Assembly (NCBI GenBank): GCA_035235625.1
Contig: CP141146.1
Coordinates: 5,574,501 to 5,638,500 of the forward strand
Length of the DNA stretch: 64,000 nt
Origin: Saururus chinensis
Taxonomy: Eukaryota > Streptophyta > Magnoliopsida > Piperales > Saururaceae
Direction of reading: 5' to 3'
In this document: positions 50,932-63,189 of the stretch, piece after piece
Layout: every line of letters begins with the position of its first letter
Numbering within the stretch: the first letter of the stretch is position 1
Made by a program: the position numbers and the translations under genes
Notes under the pieces: model-generated
What the model was told of the DNA's origin: nothing
Databases searched by the model: none
The model's input: the letters and a program-made list of their open reading frames with translations, nothing else

Positions 50932-53900
50932 TCAATATCTCGATAGACAAGTATTTTCTACCGATTTCTGCAGTGGACCCCTTAGTGGGCGTAGCTTTAT
51001 CTCGTAAAGCTTTGGCCATAGTTTTCCTGTAACTGTGACATGCGAAACAATGAAAACGTGAGTAATCTATTACCAAAAAAACAAGAGAACATGGGTAATC
51101 AGGCCAAGCATGGACAGCATATACAGATATGAGTGTATTCACATGCTTGTAAAATTGGATGCATAATCTGCCATATACCTCTTATATTATAAGCTGAAAC
51201 TAAGATCGTAGCAATGCCAAATAGTAGAAGACAACGGTGTATTAATTCTTTTCCCTAACAATAAACAATTATTAAATTGGCTGTTCAACATAATATAACC
51301 CAGAACCTTTACTTTGGTATGATCATGGAATAGAATATTTGAGATGTAACTGATCTATTTGTATCTGTCCCTTGACCAATAAAGGATACTGGGGAAGATA
51401 TGCAATATCACAGATATATTTCATATATTGGCAATACATAAAAAAAAAAATTAAAGCCGCCAGCTGTGCCAAATAATCTTTGAATTATCTATGGCTGAAT
51501 TCATATGAGAGAACCTTGAGTAATAAAAGGAGAAACAAAAGCAGAAAATTGACTGATGTTCATGTAAAACTGCTACAAAGATAGAATACCAGCCACCTAC
51601 CAATATATCCTATCAAGATCTGTTAAAATACCATCCATCTACTGATATAATGCATAAAGATCTGTTAAATGCTAATATAGGCTTAAATTATCAAGATATA
51701 TGTGAAAAATCTGTTTTTAGTTATCGACATCCTTTTCTCCAGTATCTCTTATATATCCTATCTTTAGGTTGCCGATATATATCCGATATCTGATATTGCG
51801 AACTATGGATACAATGTTAGTTAACCACTTAAGCTATTAGGAAGAGACTAAGTATATCAATACACCAACACCGTCATATGTGCAGATTGTATCCTCAATG
51901 ATAATATGGAACCAAAAACACAATGTCAAACAGGAAGACTTACCAAATAATCGGTTTTTCTCTCCATCCCAAGCAATTCCATTCAAACAATCAATGTCCT
52001 GCAAAACATGACATACTCGGATGCATCAGTTGCCACAATTTAATATGGCACAGTTGCAAACAACATCCAAACGTGAAAGAAACATGTCATGAAAATGCAA
52101 AACATGAGAGGAAATAACTCCTCCGGTCGAACCACATATCTTTGACTCTAAAAATCATCCCTCTATGTATTTCTTCAATATAGAAAAAGAGGCTGTTATT
52201 CATTCTTTCAGAAAAATATGATGGCACAGAAGCGAAACATAGATCCGAATACTTGAAACTATTTTTATAAGAAAAGATACTTACAGTTCTCCCAGAAGAC
52301 AATAATCCTTCCCTGAAAAGTAGAATTTAACATTATCAGAACCATCATGCATACAATATTCAACATAAGCAGTTGAAGGAGAATTTACTCCTGCAAACCA
52401 CTCACAGGAGCTAATAAGAGAATTTTGCATCTCAGCCGATCGATTTGTTTAAAAACCATTGATAGCTAAAATTAACATAGTGTCCATCACACAAGCAGCA
52501 TTGGTTTTCATTACACCAGAAATGCCACAATACACAACCCATTTAATCTTAATCATCCAGCTGCAGCTCTGGCAATGCAGAACTCAGCTTCCATTGCCCT
52601 CCTGACTCCTGAAAAAATGTCCATCTAATTAGCCTTCACATTTCACATATAAACTTTTCTTTGAGGACCAAAATCCATTGTCCTTAACTTCATAAAAACA
52701 TCAAATGTTCCTTTCCCCCCTTTATCATGTGAATTGTAACCTGAAGTTCCAACAAGGACATCACTTCCGGTGAAGGCAGGATGTTAAGGTCTGGATTAAA
52801 AAACCTTCTTCACGGAGATTTGTTGTAGCAAGCAAACAGCTGAAGATAAGAAATCAGAGTTGCTCAGCAACTGGACACTGCAAAGTTCTGTGAAGTAGCT
52901 CAATCTCGTGCACATATGATTTGGACGATGCTATGCCTGCAGAAGGCCATGGTCACAATGCCAAGGCTTGGGAGGTGTCAATTCAGACGCAGGTAAGACA
53001 GGAAGAAGGTTCTTCCTAGGATGCAAGGAGGACGCCAATGACCAGCAGTTTGAATCCTTGTTCAGACTTCAGAGAATCAATGCAGAATTTGAAACTGCAT
53101 AAGATTCTAGCGTGATTTAAGAATCCCACTTGTGGGTGTTTATAGGAATGAATCACCACTTTGCAAACTAAGAAGACAACAAGCCATCATGACCAGAGAT
53201 TGGGATCCAGAGCACCCAACCATACATATTTTTCGGATGATGCTCCACACTGCTGCTCTTATTGGCGTTTAGTTGCTTCTTTCAAACAATGAAAATCTAG
53301 GCAGTAGAAGCTGCCAAGGGCAAGTCATGAGCACCATCTTTGCCTTCCCATTCACTGGCACATCCCCCTCGTGCAGATGCACAATGGCACAAGTCTTCCC
53401 TATAACTGTTAGGGGGTAGTTTTGTGTCAAAAACCCAAGAAGTAAGCGTGGCAGACTTGGTCTTTTTTTTAGCCATTGTTACATTTTGGTAGTACTAATG
53501 TTTGTATAGCAAAGTTCGTTAAGACATTAGTGTGAACAGTTCGCAGGAGAAAATTTTCCAGCAGTTGAATGCCTCCATAGCACAGATAAAAAAGACCAAT
53601 GAAAAATAAGATTCAAGTAAAAAAACTGAACTTGAGCAAAAATTAGAGAAAGACTAACCTCAAGCTTCGGAGAAGGATCCAACCAAGTACCCTCCCATCT
53701 TTGGGTGAAATCCTAGCAATGCAATCACTCTGATATACATAAAGAAAATTCAATAAGAGAACTATATAATCAGATGAAAACAATCAAGAAAATCCTTCAA
53801 ATGTTGTATGTCATAGTCGGCCATTATCCAGTAGCATATAAATCAGGTAACTGTTGATGCTTATTAAAGAATCTAAATGCTGGATTCTCGAGTTTAAACT

Positions 53901-56900
53901 GCTACACTGAACTTCCAAAAAAAAATCACCACTGATATTTTGAAAACTGACATATTTTAATTTTGGAACTTTTCTTGCAATTACTCAAAGCTGGTGCTTA
54001 ATGATCAACCAAAAAACTTGTCGTTCAGTTTTAATAAAAATTTGACTTCTGAAAAGATCCTGATTTACTTTTTCATTATAATTACACAACCATGAAACAT
54101 TTATAAATGCTCTAAACTTTTTTTCCATAATAATTCTCCAATATTCCCTTCTTAAAAATTCACATTTCGGGTTTTGCCAAATGCATTTTGTAAACAATTT
54201 GATATATATTTTCACTTTTTTTGGAAAAAAAGAGAAAATCTATTTTATTTAGAATCATTGTCAATGAAAAGGTGCACACCAAACCTAGAACAGTTCACAA
54301 TATTTCATTCCAAGAATCAGGGAGACATAGTTCCCATCAAACAACTTACTTCAAGAAAATCTTGTGTTTTGATTTGTAAATAGACACCCTAGTGACAAAT
54401 ATGTTGAGGTAAAGAGAGGGGTTGCACACGTATTTTGACCCAAGTCACTAAATGTCCTGGGGAAACCATGGGCCCAAAATCCTCTAGATAACTTCGGCAA
54501 ACATTGTCAACGTACTAAATAGCTATCAATGGCAAGAAAATATTAAAAAACCCAAAAAAAGATGACCACAGTTTAATAAGATAAGTCGTGTTAATTAAAG
54601 AAAGGTAAAGCAACAAGTACCATCCAAACATTCGCCCACACTTCATCATTTATGAACTCCAGCTCATTGAGTCGAGAGACTTCATAACCTTTGTATGTAA
54701 CTGCTGTTTTCTGGGTAACTGCAGTGAGTAAAATGTAGGTCAAAGACAGCTAAAAAATGCTGAAAACTGTTCGTATATGCAAAAACTGTAAAGCCAAAGA
54801 GACCTTTGAGGGTTTTAGGGTTTAGCTGATATAGAATAGATGAACCATCACTCCCAAATATGACTTTCCCATCTGTTGTCAGTCCCCATCCATCATTCAT
54901 TTGATGAGTAAACATGCCCATCTACACCAACATTTAAATATCTCCAGGTCTGTAAGTGTTCCTATGCTAGAAAAATAACACCATATAGATGGTAAAGTAA
55001 CTATCAGAAAGATCAGAAGAACATTTCATTTCACAAATACTAAAGTTGATGGGACAGCTGAAGCAATTTCGTACAAGCAGCTGGTTGATTAAGCCATCAT
55101 AGGTCTATTATTCTAGCATTATTTTGAAGGGAAAAAATACTCGGAAATAGAGATATATGAGGAGAAAGAAGGTGAAGAGCAAACTTTGCTTAGATTGCCA
55201 CTGTCATATATGAAACCAGTGTTGTTCAACCATGTTACTTGAAACAACCTAAGAAAAAGAAGGCCAGAGTTAATGAGAAATTTTTCCAATCAATTTGCTT
55301 GTAATAAACAAACATATTTGATTGATGAGCTTGGCATAGCAATTACAGGTCCTGGTTATTGTAATTGGAAGTCCATTATGGATAATAATGCCTTTAAGTT
55401 GCCTGTTTGATCTTGAACAGAGGAATCTAAAGTGGTTGCATTTTCACCCACCTTTCACCCAAAAGAGTAAGACCCTCTCCAAAGGAAGAGCCATCCATTT
55501 TATGGGAGGACAATACCTAGCAACAAAGCAGATCACTGTATAAATTACAGCAAGAAAGTGAAAATTGCATTTTGCTCTTTATATCAGATAAAAAGGTAAA
55601 ATGAGTTTGAAATATTTAAAGATGGATCAAATACCGCTCCTGTCTGGAGATGTACCCGACGGACAGAAGACTGGGAATACCAAAAGAAAATATTGTTAAG
55701 AATTAGTTTTAAGTGAGATGGTCTGATGATAAATAAAACTGAAGAAAAATACGAGTAATATAATAACTCAAGGTCACAGAGTATAATTTAAAATTCATAT
55801 GTTATGTTACTCAATATGACAATTTGTCATTCAAAAGAATAACAACCATAGAACTTTAGGCTAATATGATCTGAAATACCATTATCATGTGACAACAATT
55901 CATAAAGAAAAATTTTAAGGACTTCAATGTGAGATCTTATCAACTTGCAGAATAGACAAGATTTTGTTCCATACACCTAAAAATAATTTTACTTTTTTGA
56001 GTATGAATTTCCACAGGAGACGTAACCAGGCATATTGGCCATCGGATCCACTCTCCTGATATTACTAGAGGACACCTAGACCACTTGCAGCTACAGTGCG
56101 GGCTAGATTTCTCCATATTACTAAACATGCATGTGGTTTGAGCTTCTGAACCATATGAGTCTTGTGACTAGCTAGACACTACTGATTGCCCAATTACTAA
56201 TGACGTGCAGCCGAAGCATTTAGCAAAGCATAATCTTCCCTATCTTACGAAGACAGAAGATGCATTCGTGCCGAACCCAGAAGAAGAAGAAGAAGATGAT
56301 AAAGAAATGCGGAACAAGAAAACTAGAAACAACCAGACTTACCTCCCCGTAGAGCCCAGTTGACTCGAACAGTATGTCATTGCCTCCATACAAAAGCCCC
56401 TGAAAGCATTCAAACAAAAAGTCTCTTATATCGTTTGAAGCCATAGAAAATTCCTGATTGGCCTCCCCTCAATTAGGACCCAGACTTGATTCATTGATAA
56501 TATTCAAACAAACCACCAAAATCATCCCAGCCCCTGAATTGTGATGTCAAACAGCAATATACAGTCGATCCAATAGCTTGAAAGGGCCAAACAGCCTAAA
56601 ACCTGATCTAGGTACCTGCGTGAAAGCCCGGGGGTCGTGCGGGAACTCGTTGACCACCTCAAACGAGTAGAGCTCGGGCGGCAAGTCGACGCCGAAGATG
56701 GATCTGGATATCAAGAACAAGACAGCGGAGAAGCAGAAGAAGAAGATGAGGACCACAGCGATGGAGCTCTTGTTGTAGAGTCTGAAGCGGTAGTAAGAGG
56801 AGGAGATGGTTCGAGTGAGCGGGAGCGGCGAATGCTGCGTCGGCGGCATGACAGGAGGAAGGAGGCGGGAGCTGGACCGGCTGGGCTTGGCGTGCCTCTT

Positions 56901-56921
56901 CTTCACCGACCCGCCCGCCAT
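50932..56921 (-). CDS. QCT: Glutaminyl-peptide cyclotransferase (plant/papaya type)
   Basis: It converts N-terminal glutamine of secreted proteins to pyroglutamate. Eleven exons: 56921-56616, 56399-56343, 55670-55635, 55516-55452, 55248-55185, 54921-54804, 54718-54621, 53729-53659, 52312-52285, 51998-51944 and 51032-50932, totalling 999 nt and 332 aa. A basic, Ser/Pro-rich cytosolic N-terminus precedes one membrane segment at about 54-71 (IAVVLIFFFCFSAVLFLI), so it is probably a type II membrane protein of the secretory route. The beta-propeller domain shows EFPHDPRAFTQGLLY, FESTGLYG, NDGWGLTTDG, LNELEFINDEVWANVW, CIARISPKDG and LNGIAWD. The start is the first ATG; the frame upstream has only TTG. 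Exon 5 uses a weak GTTTGC donor. The ending (VENTCLSRY) depends on the acceptor at 51033. Confidence 0.93.
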
Positions 56922-57829
56922 GGACGGGTGCAGATGGTCCAGACGGGACAAGACGGCGCAGTGGCGGGTGAGGCTGGTGGCGGCGCGCCACAGCGCATTT
57001 TAGCGACGGGATTCGTTTGAGTCAACCTCCGCCCCCGCCCTGTCGCGGGATGGCCAGCGCGACCGAAAACTGAAGGAAGAGGGCGTTTTTTTGTTGTCCA
57101 CCTAATCATCTACGTGGCACTTCGCTATTCGTGGGATAGTCTACCATGGGCGTCGACCGGACTTGGTAGCTTCAGTGGGCCGATACGATTTCAGTTGGTA
57201 AGTGAGGCGATATCTGGTAAGAATAGGCTGGTCCCATGGCCCATCAAAGATCCTGGGCTGGGCTTAAGCTTGTAAAGTGAGGAGGTTGGTATGGAAGGCT
57301 ACTTCTGTGACTGTGAAGTTGATGTACCGTATTAAATGCATTCATGCCATGGGAAGCGTTGTTCATTTTCCCCTTTAAAAATAAGCCAAGTACACACAAG
57401 AGGTGTTGATATTTTTAAATAATATTTACATAAATATATACACTACAGCTCCTATATATACTTTGCTCAGGGCTCATTGTCCGTCATGAAAAACTCTTTA
57501 CATTCAATGAACTATGTACTCCAACAAACCAACCAAGTTGATTAAGGAAGAGAATTTAACAAGGTACAAAAGCCTTTTCTTCCTATGATCTATCATGATC
57601 ACTCACAGGCTGCCAATCAACTGGGGCCATAACAATGCCCATATAATCCCATGGGTGGCCAACCGAAGATATGTTACAAGGCGTGGTCCCGACCTCCCAA
57701 CCGACACACATTGGATCACCCACAAACTATGTTGGGTACCAAACGCTGATACTAAACAAAATCATTTTCTTATCTTCTATCACCATGTCAGTCCCAGTTT
57801 TACTCAACCTCCCTGCTCTATGGGGGGTA
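56922..57829. other. Promoter side of glutaminyl cyclase and intergenic sequence
   Basis: The first 130 bp upstream of the start codon are GC-rich. The rest is intergenic, with no gene. Several TGGGCC/GGCCCA-type motifs occur near 57176 and 57238, but no TATA box was assigned. Confidence 0.35.
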
Positions 57830-58131
57830 TTAAAAACCAACCCGGCCATTGATTCGGATTGGTCACCAGGTAAATTGTTCAAACTCAGGCCAACTCGGTT
57901 GACCCAATCGATAATCATTTAAATAAAATCAATAACTAAAGACTGTAATGCAAAGTCAACACGGCCCCAATTAGTTAGTTCTTTATTTCGAGACTCGACG
58001 CCACATTGTGCAAGAAATGTTTAGGTTGGCACGTCCGCAATTTAACTGGCCGGGGTTCAACTTGACCCAGAGACCCGGATGGACCGGCCCGCTTTATCCA
58101 CCGGATCAGACCGGCTAGTCCGGGTTTTAAA
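57830..58131. mobile_element. Possible small inverted-repeat element
   Basis: The left end TTAAAAACCAACCCGGCC and the inverted right end TTTAAAACCCGGACTAGCCGG are similar, and both subterminal regions are rich in CCGG and GACCGG. A shorter related stretch occurs near 61275. The target duplication was not resolved. Confidence 0.35.
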
Positions 58132-58542
58132 CAGTTCCGTGTTCATTCCTACCTTTTGCTAAGGCAGCGCTAAATTTATTTTTCAAAACAAACTATATAA
58201 TTTTTAAGACTATAAATGACACATCCACCGCAAAATTAATCAAGATATCAGGATACGGCCAAACAAAAACAAAAACAAAAATGTAAATTTGAACGCCGAC
58301 TGGCTCACCTGTCAACCCCAAATTGGCAAGTGTCCGCAACTGGAAACAATTATTGCTAACAAATTACGTATGAAAATTGATAGTAAAATTACATAAACGA
58401 CGGAAACATCTTTTCATGCAATAGAATTGGGGAAAAAAAAAAGCAGTGATACAAAATTCAGAGTTATAACAAACCCAGCTGTTCTACCTCTCGCGTTCTA
58501 AATAAACTTAGACTAGTAGTGGCCAAAATTCAGCCACTCCAT

Positions 58543-60916
58543 TTAGGAAAAACTGGAGCTAGCAGGCCCTGCCCCAAAGCCACCACCCCCTCGGCCAAAG
58601 CCCGGCCTTGCACCAGCACCCTGCAACAGTTTTCAAATCGCCATTACACAGAGTTTACCAAGAGAATACATATATGCTATTAACTCTAACCAACAGAGTT
58701 AAAATTCAAATTACTAAATTCTTAAAATAATGCATTACAGCGTCATATTACTCTAAGATTAGGCCTGGGTATGCAAGTTAAAAGAAAGACTTCCACAGCC
58801 CAGTATGTCCCCGACAAAAGTGCAGATATTGGCATGACTTCCGTATCTTTCTATTTTGCTTAGTTTGTACTTTGAAGTAAAAGAAAAACAAATGAAACAC
58901 ACAAAAGAGGACAAATGTACAGAAAATATAAAAAAACGGCTCAATCAATCATATACATTGAGGTCTCATCAGGACAAATGTAATATGGAGCTCTCACTTT
59001 TCGTACATTAGGTGCAAATTGCAACATACCCCACTTAGAAAAATATACAGCGCAGCAGCCCTTCTTGAGCTATGATTCCCCACTTCATTACAAAATAAGC
59101 TACGTACACATAAATTGGTAGATAACATGTAACGATGAACTCAGAGCTAATATCAGACTTGCCATAGTTACCAAAACATAAAGAAAAAGCCTTCAGCCTC
59201 TAAGCTATAGATCACAGAGCCCGTATAGAAAAATGTACATTCCCTCTCCCCTTGGGAAGTGTTTTTTATGCTCCACGTTGACTGTGAGCCGAGCTTAAGA
59301 AGCTCTTGCTAGGCATTCACTTTCAAGATCGACACGGCACACAGTAGCGCACGTTAGCGTTAGTATAACATACGCTACCGTGTGCGCCGTCGATACTTAC
59401 GCTAACGTGCGCTATCGTGTGTACCGTCGATCTTGAAAATGAACACCTCGCAGGCATTCCCTACGATTGACTTAAGTTCTTCACGGAGCATAAAAAATGT
59501 TTCCCTTCCCTTGAGTTCTGTAATGCCCAGCCCAACAACTATGCACTGTGCAATCTAATCCCCATTCGTCGTACAGAGGGCCATATTATAACAAGAAGTT
59601 GACATATAATGTACTCCCTCCGTTCCACATTAATAGTTCTATAAGGCAAAAAAAAATTGTTCCATATTAATAATTCTATTTTGTTTAATTTAAGTGGTTG
59701 GGTACTTAAAATAAAGTATCATAAGCTTTTTTTCCTTCTCTTGACGTGGGCTTCACCATTCAATAAAAACTACTATTTTTCTAAATGTACCTATTAATAT
59801 AGGGCAGAGGGAGTATTTCAAGACCACAGTCCGGGTGTCAACTCCTCACACTAAAAAGGAATTAAACAAGAATCCATAATAGTTTTATCCTACTGGTAAC
59901 CCTAATCCCATCTAAGTATCTAACTGAACATCACAATATTGTAGTCTATCATCCTGTAATTCATGACATCAACAAAGTCTGCCATCCACTGAAACCAGAA
60001 AGAGAACCTTCCCACCCTTTAAAAGTAACAGAAATAATAACACTAAGAAAAATTTACAGATGATTTCACTCATACAGATTGATATCAACATACAAAACAC
60101 ATTAAAAAAAGGGTAGAACTAGCATTTACCCTGAATGAAGGCTGGAACTCCGGAGGTGCTCCTCCCTTGTCACCGCCAAACTCACCACCTCCACGCGGAC
60201 CCCCACGGTAACCATCGCGGTCACCAAATCTGGGCCTGTCGCCCTCGAAACGAGGCGGGCCCCTACGAAGTAAACAACACAAATAATCATCATCGAAACA
60301 CCGGAACAACAAAAACAAGCTGAAAAGAAAAATCCCAATTAACTCCGAGAAAATTTGGGAAAAAGATAAGCACCTGGGGCGGTCACCAGGAGGCCCACCC
60401 ATGGGGCGGCCGAGGGGCTTAACGGACTTCTTCAGGGTGGCCGGGACGATCTCGGAGGGCAGGTTGAGGTAGGTTCGGAGGAACTCTATGCCGTCGTTGG
60501 TGAGGTACCAGTAGTAGTGCATCCAGGCGAACGTCTCCCTAACGTACTCCTTGGACTTGAAGCTCTGCATCAGCTTGATCACCTGCAGGTTCGGCACATC
60601 GATGTCGGGGTGCTTGGCCAAGTTGTAGTCCTTCTTCGCATAGCAAACCCCCTCTACTCCCAAAAAACAGGTAAAAACCAAAGGATAACCAAAAACCCAC
60701 ATCAAAATTCATCACAAATCAACAAAATATGATCAGTTTCGGCACAATTGTCAAAAAAAAGAAGAAAAATGGGACCTTGGAAGAGGTACTTGGAAATTTC
60801 CTTGCGGTTCTTCTCGGGGATGATCTGGAAAGTGAACCATGCAAAAGGAGTAACTAAACGATTGGATTGGTATTGGGTTGACGGAATTACGCTGAGAGAG
60901 AGTCGATTCATACCAT
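58543..60916 (-). CDS. RPS10: 40S ribosomal protein S10 (eS10)
   Basis: Component of the small cytosolic ribosomal subunit near the mRNA entry/head region. Five coding exons: 60916-60914 (the ATG alone), 60824-60776, 60653-60374, 60262-60130 and 58620-58543, totalling 543 nt and 180 aa. The S10/plectin domain covers about residues 2-95 ([57 protein letters not shown]). The C-terminus is rich in Gly/Arg/Pro ([20 protein letters not shown]), as in plant S10. The last intron (58621-60129) is 1.5 kb and contains two MITEs. The model matches the expected family length. Plants usually have several copies. Confidence 0.95.
59254..59505. mobile_element. Palindromic MITE in the RPS10 last intron
   Basis: The left end GGGAAGTGTTTTTTATGCTCC and inverted right end GGGAAACATTTTTTATGCTCC pair. 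The core repeats GATCGACGG, CACAC(G/A)GTAGCG and ACGTTAGCGT in both orientations. This is the best-preserved copy of the family seen at 8605, 11231, 12811, 13397, 35190 and 47123. Confidence 0.75.
59614..59813. mobile_element. Stowaway (Tc1/mariner-type) MITE in the RPS10 last intron
   Basis: A 200-bp element with ends CTCCCTCCGTTCCACATTAA and inverted CTCCCTCTGCCCTATATTAA, flanked by TA on both sides (59612-59613 and 59814-59815). This is the classic Stowaway signature. Confidence 0.9.
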
Positions 60917-61024
60917 GGCTGCGAGAGGGAGGGAGGAGGCCGGCGGCGGGCTGCGGCTGAGGCGACGTCTCTGGCTGCCGCTGCGGCTAATCGCTCGTCT
61001 CCTTCGGCGAGAGCTTCAACCAGA

Positions 61025-61170
61025 AAACCCTAGAGCGGGAGCTGGTCCCTCTTATACGAGTGGATTAGATTGAGAGGCGTATGTGGATCGTAATTCGTAA
61101 GGTGTCCAACAATTCTTAGTGGGCCTAGGCGTCCCAGTCGTCGTTCATATGGGACCAAAATCTGTGGGCT
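61025..61170 (-). promoter_or_regulatory. Telo box and site II motifs of the RPS10 promoter
   Basis: AAACCCTA at 61025-61032 is a telo box. TGGGCC at 61120-61125 and TGGGCT at 61165-61170 are site II (TGGGCY) elements. The pair is a known hallmark of plant ribosomal-protein promoters and lies about 110-255 bp upstream of the start codon. Function here is inferred. Confidence 0.7.
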
Positions 61171-63149
61171 TTTCAATATGAGAAGGGCTAGCCTGCAGCT
61201 CGTTACAGCTCTGGCTTATGGGGCCAAAGTTGTAGAGCTGACTAGTGTTTTTTCTTTCAATATGCATGCCGATGTTTTAAAAACCGACCTCACCCAGCCA
61301 ATTGAACTCAGTTCTGCTGGACTGGGTGAACTTTCTGAGTCAGTTTATTTACTAGTTAAAAATTTACTCCGTTGAACCTAACCCAAAAAACCCCTTGGCC
61401 ACCACTGTCAATTTTAGGAACACTTTAGCCCGCTCACATGCACTGAGGCTTTCACTTTCTACAATTGATTTAATGGGCCAACAGTAGTGGGCTTTGCATC
61501 TCACATTTGTCCAAGCCTCGTGACTAGGGTTGCAAGTTTTTAAGGTTGGCCCGTCTCCCTCACCCTACCTAAAAAAATATAGGGTAAGGGCTTTGAAATT
61601 TTTAGGTCAGGCCAAATAAATTTAGGCCCCATTCATTTAGGACTCTGTCGGGGCCATGGGAAAAAAAGCCTATAAGCCTAGCCCGGCCCACAACCAGCTC
61701 CACTATACATAAATATATCTATTAAAATTGCTAGTTTCCCACCCACCCCCTATTCGCATCTGTTAGATTTTTTTACATCTAAGGGCATAAGCATCAACTA
61801 GCAATAAAACCCTAAATCCTCATCTTCATCTCCCATTCAGTCATTTTGCTCCGCCGCCCTGACCTGAAAGTGCTTTCATTTCATTGTCTCTTTCTCTCAT
61901 CTTTGTTGCCCCTCCACCCTCGTTCTCACTTCTCCCTCTCTCATCTCCCCCGCCCCACTGCTTATGGTCTCCAGATCGATCCTTTGCCCTGACCGTCCAC
62001 TAGATTGGTCAGATTTTGAGAATTTCTGTGATCCAGACTCTGAAGGCGCAGTCTTCTTTCATCTCTCTTGAATATCAGGAGAGAGATTGCATCATATGCT
62101 CTCCCCGCTTCTCATATGTATCCCCTATTTTGCATGTACCACATAATTTTTATTCACAACTTAAATCCGATGAAGGGAAACACAATTCAACTAACTGCTT
62201 CCATGGCGATGTCCATCCACTACTGCAATCTACTGCAATCAAGGTCGCATGTGGCCTGAGGATGAGCCCAAACTTGGCCCACCATGGCAAGCTCAACCCC
62301 AACAACAACAGCCACAACAACAACCACTGTCGCAACAACATAAGAATCAGCATGAGGCCGCCCAGTCCCACCACCACCAATCACTGTCATTGACCCAACA
62401 ATCATAGAGACGATTGAGGAGATGCGGGCAACTCTATCCAAGTTCATGGATATCACTGCCCAGAGATTCTACGAGCTAACTAGAGAGGTGCAATACATTT
62501 AAGAGCATCAAGCACATCTTGGATGCACCCGATTAGGGATAGATTTTCCTCCATCTCCTCCTTGCCCTTAGGATTACTAATTTATTTATTTTCTTTAATC
62601 ATGTAATATTTTGAGTAAGACAATGTAATGAAAATTTATTTTCCTTTCAAATATATAAATTTTCAACAAAAACATTCCAAATATTACAATATCATTCACA
62701 AGCATACTAAATCATGCATAAAATAATCAGATTATAAAAATAGAAATTTGTACCTATTCCCCTCTATGTCAAAATTGAATCGTCAACATCTTATTCTTCA
62801 TCCCTAAAAGAGACGAACTCCTAACAATAGAATCGTCACTAAAATCTTCTCCTTCTAAATTATTCCAATATAAGGGAAACTCTTCCAAATCCTCCTCTTT
62901 CAAATATTCTTCTCGATCCTCCTCCTTCTAAATCTACTTCTAAATCTTCTTCCAAATCTTCTTCTTCTGGATCTTCATCGTATAGTTCTCTAGAACCTCT
63001 TCTAGATCCATATCCATATACGCTGGGGAGGGTGGTCTGTCCCTTAGGAGGTTCTTTTCCCTTCTTTGATTAACTCTTGCCACATCTTCAACAAATCAAG
63101 CATTTGCTTATTGTACCTAGATCCTGGTTGGAACCATCATGTTCTATCA

Positions 63150-63189
<40 letters not shown>

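Noticed and set aside
62016..62456. Open frames of 63-125 codons on both strands
   Set aside because: Gln/Asn-rich, low-complexity sequence with the apparent protein split between frames; treated as decayed transposon sequence.
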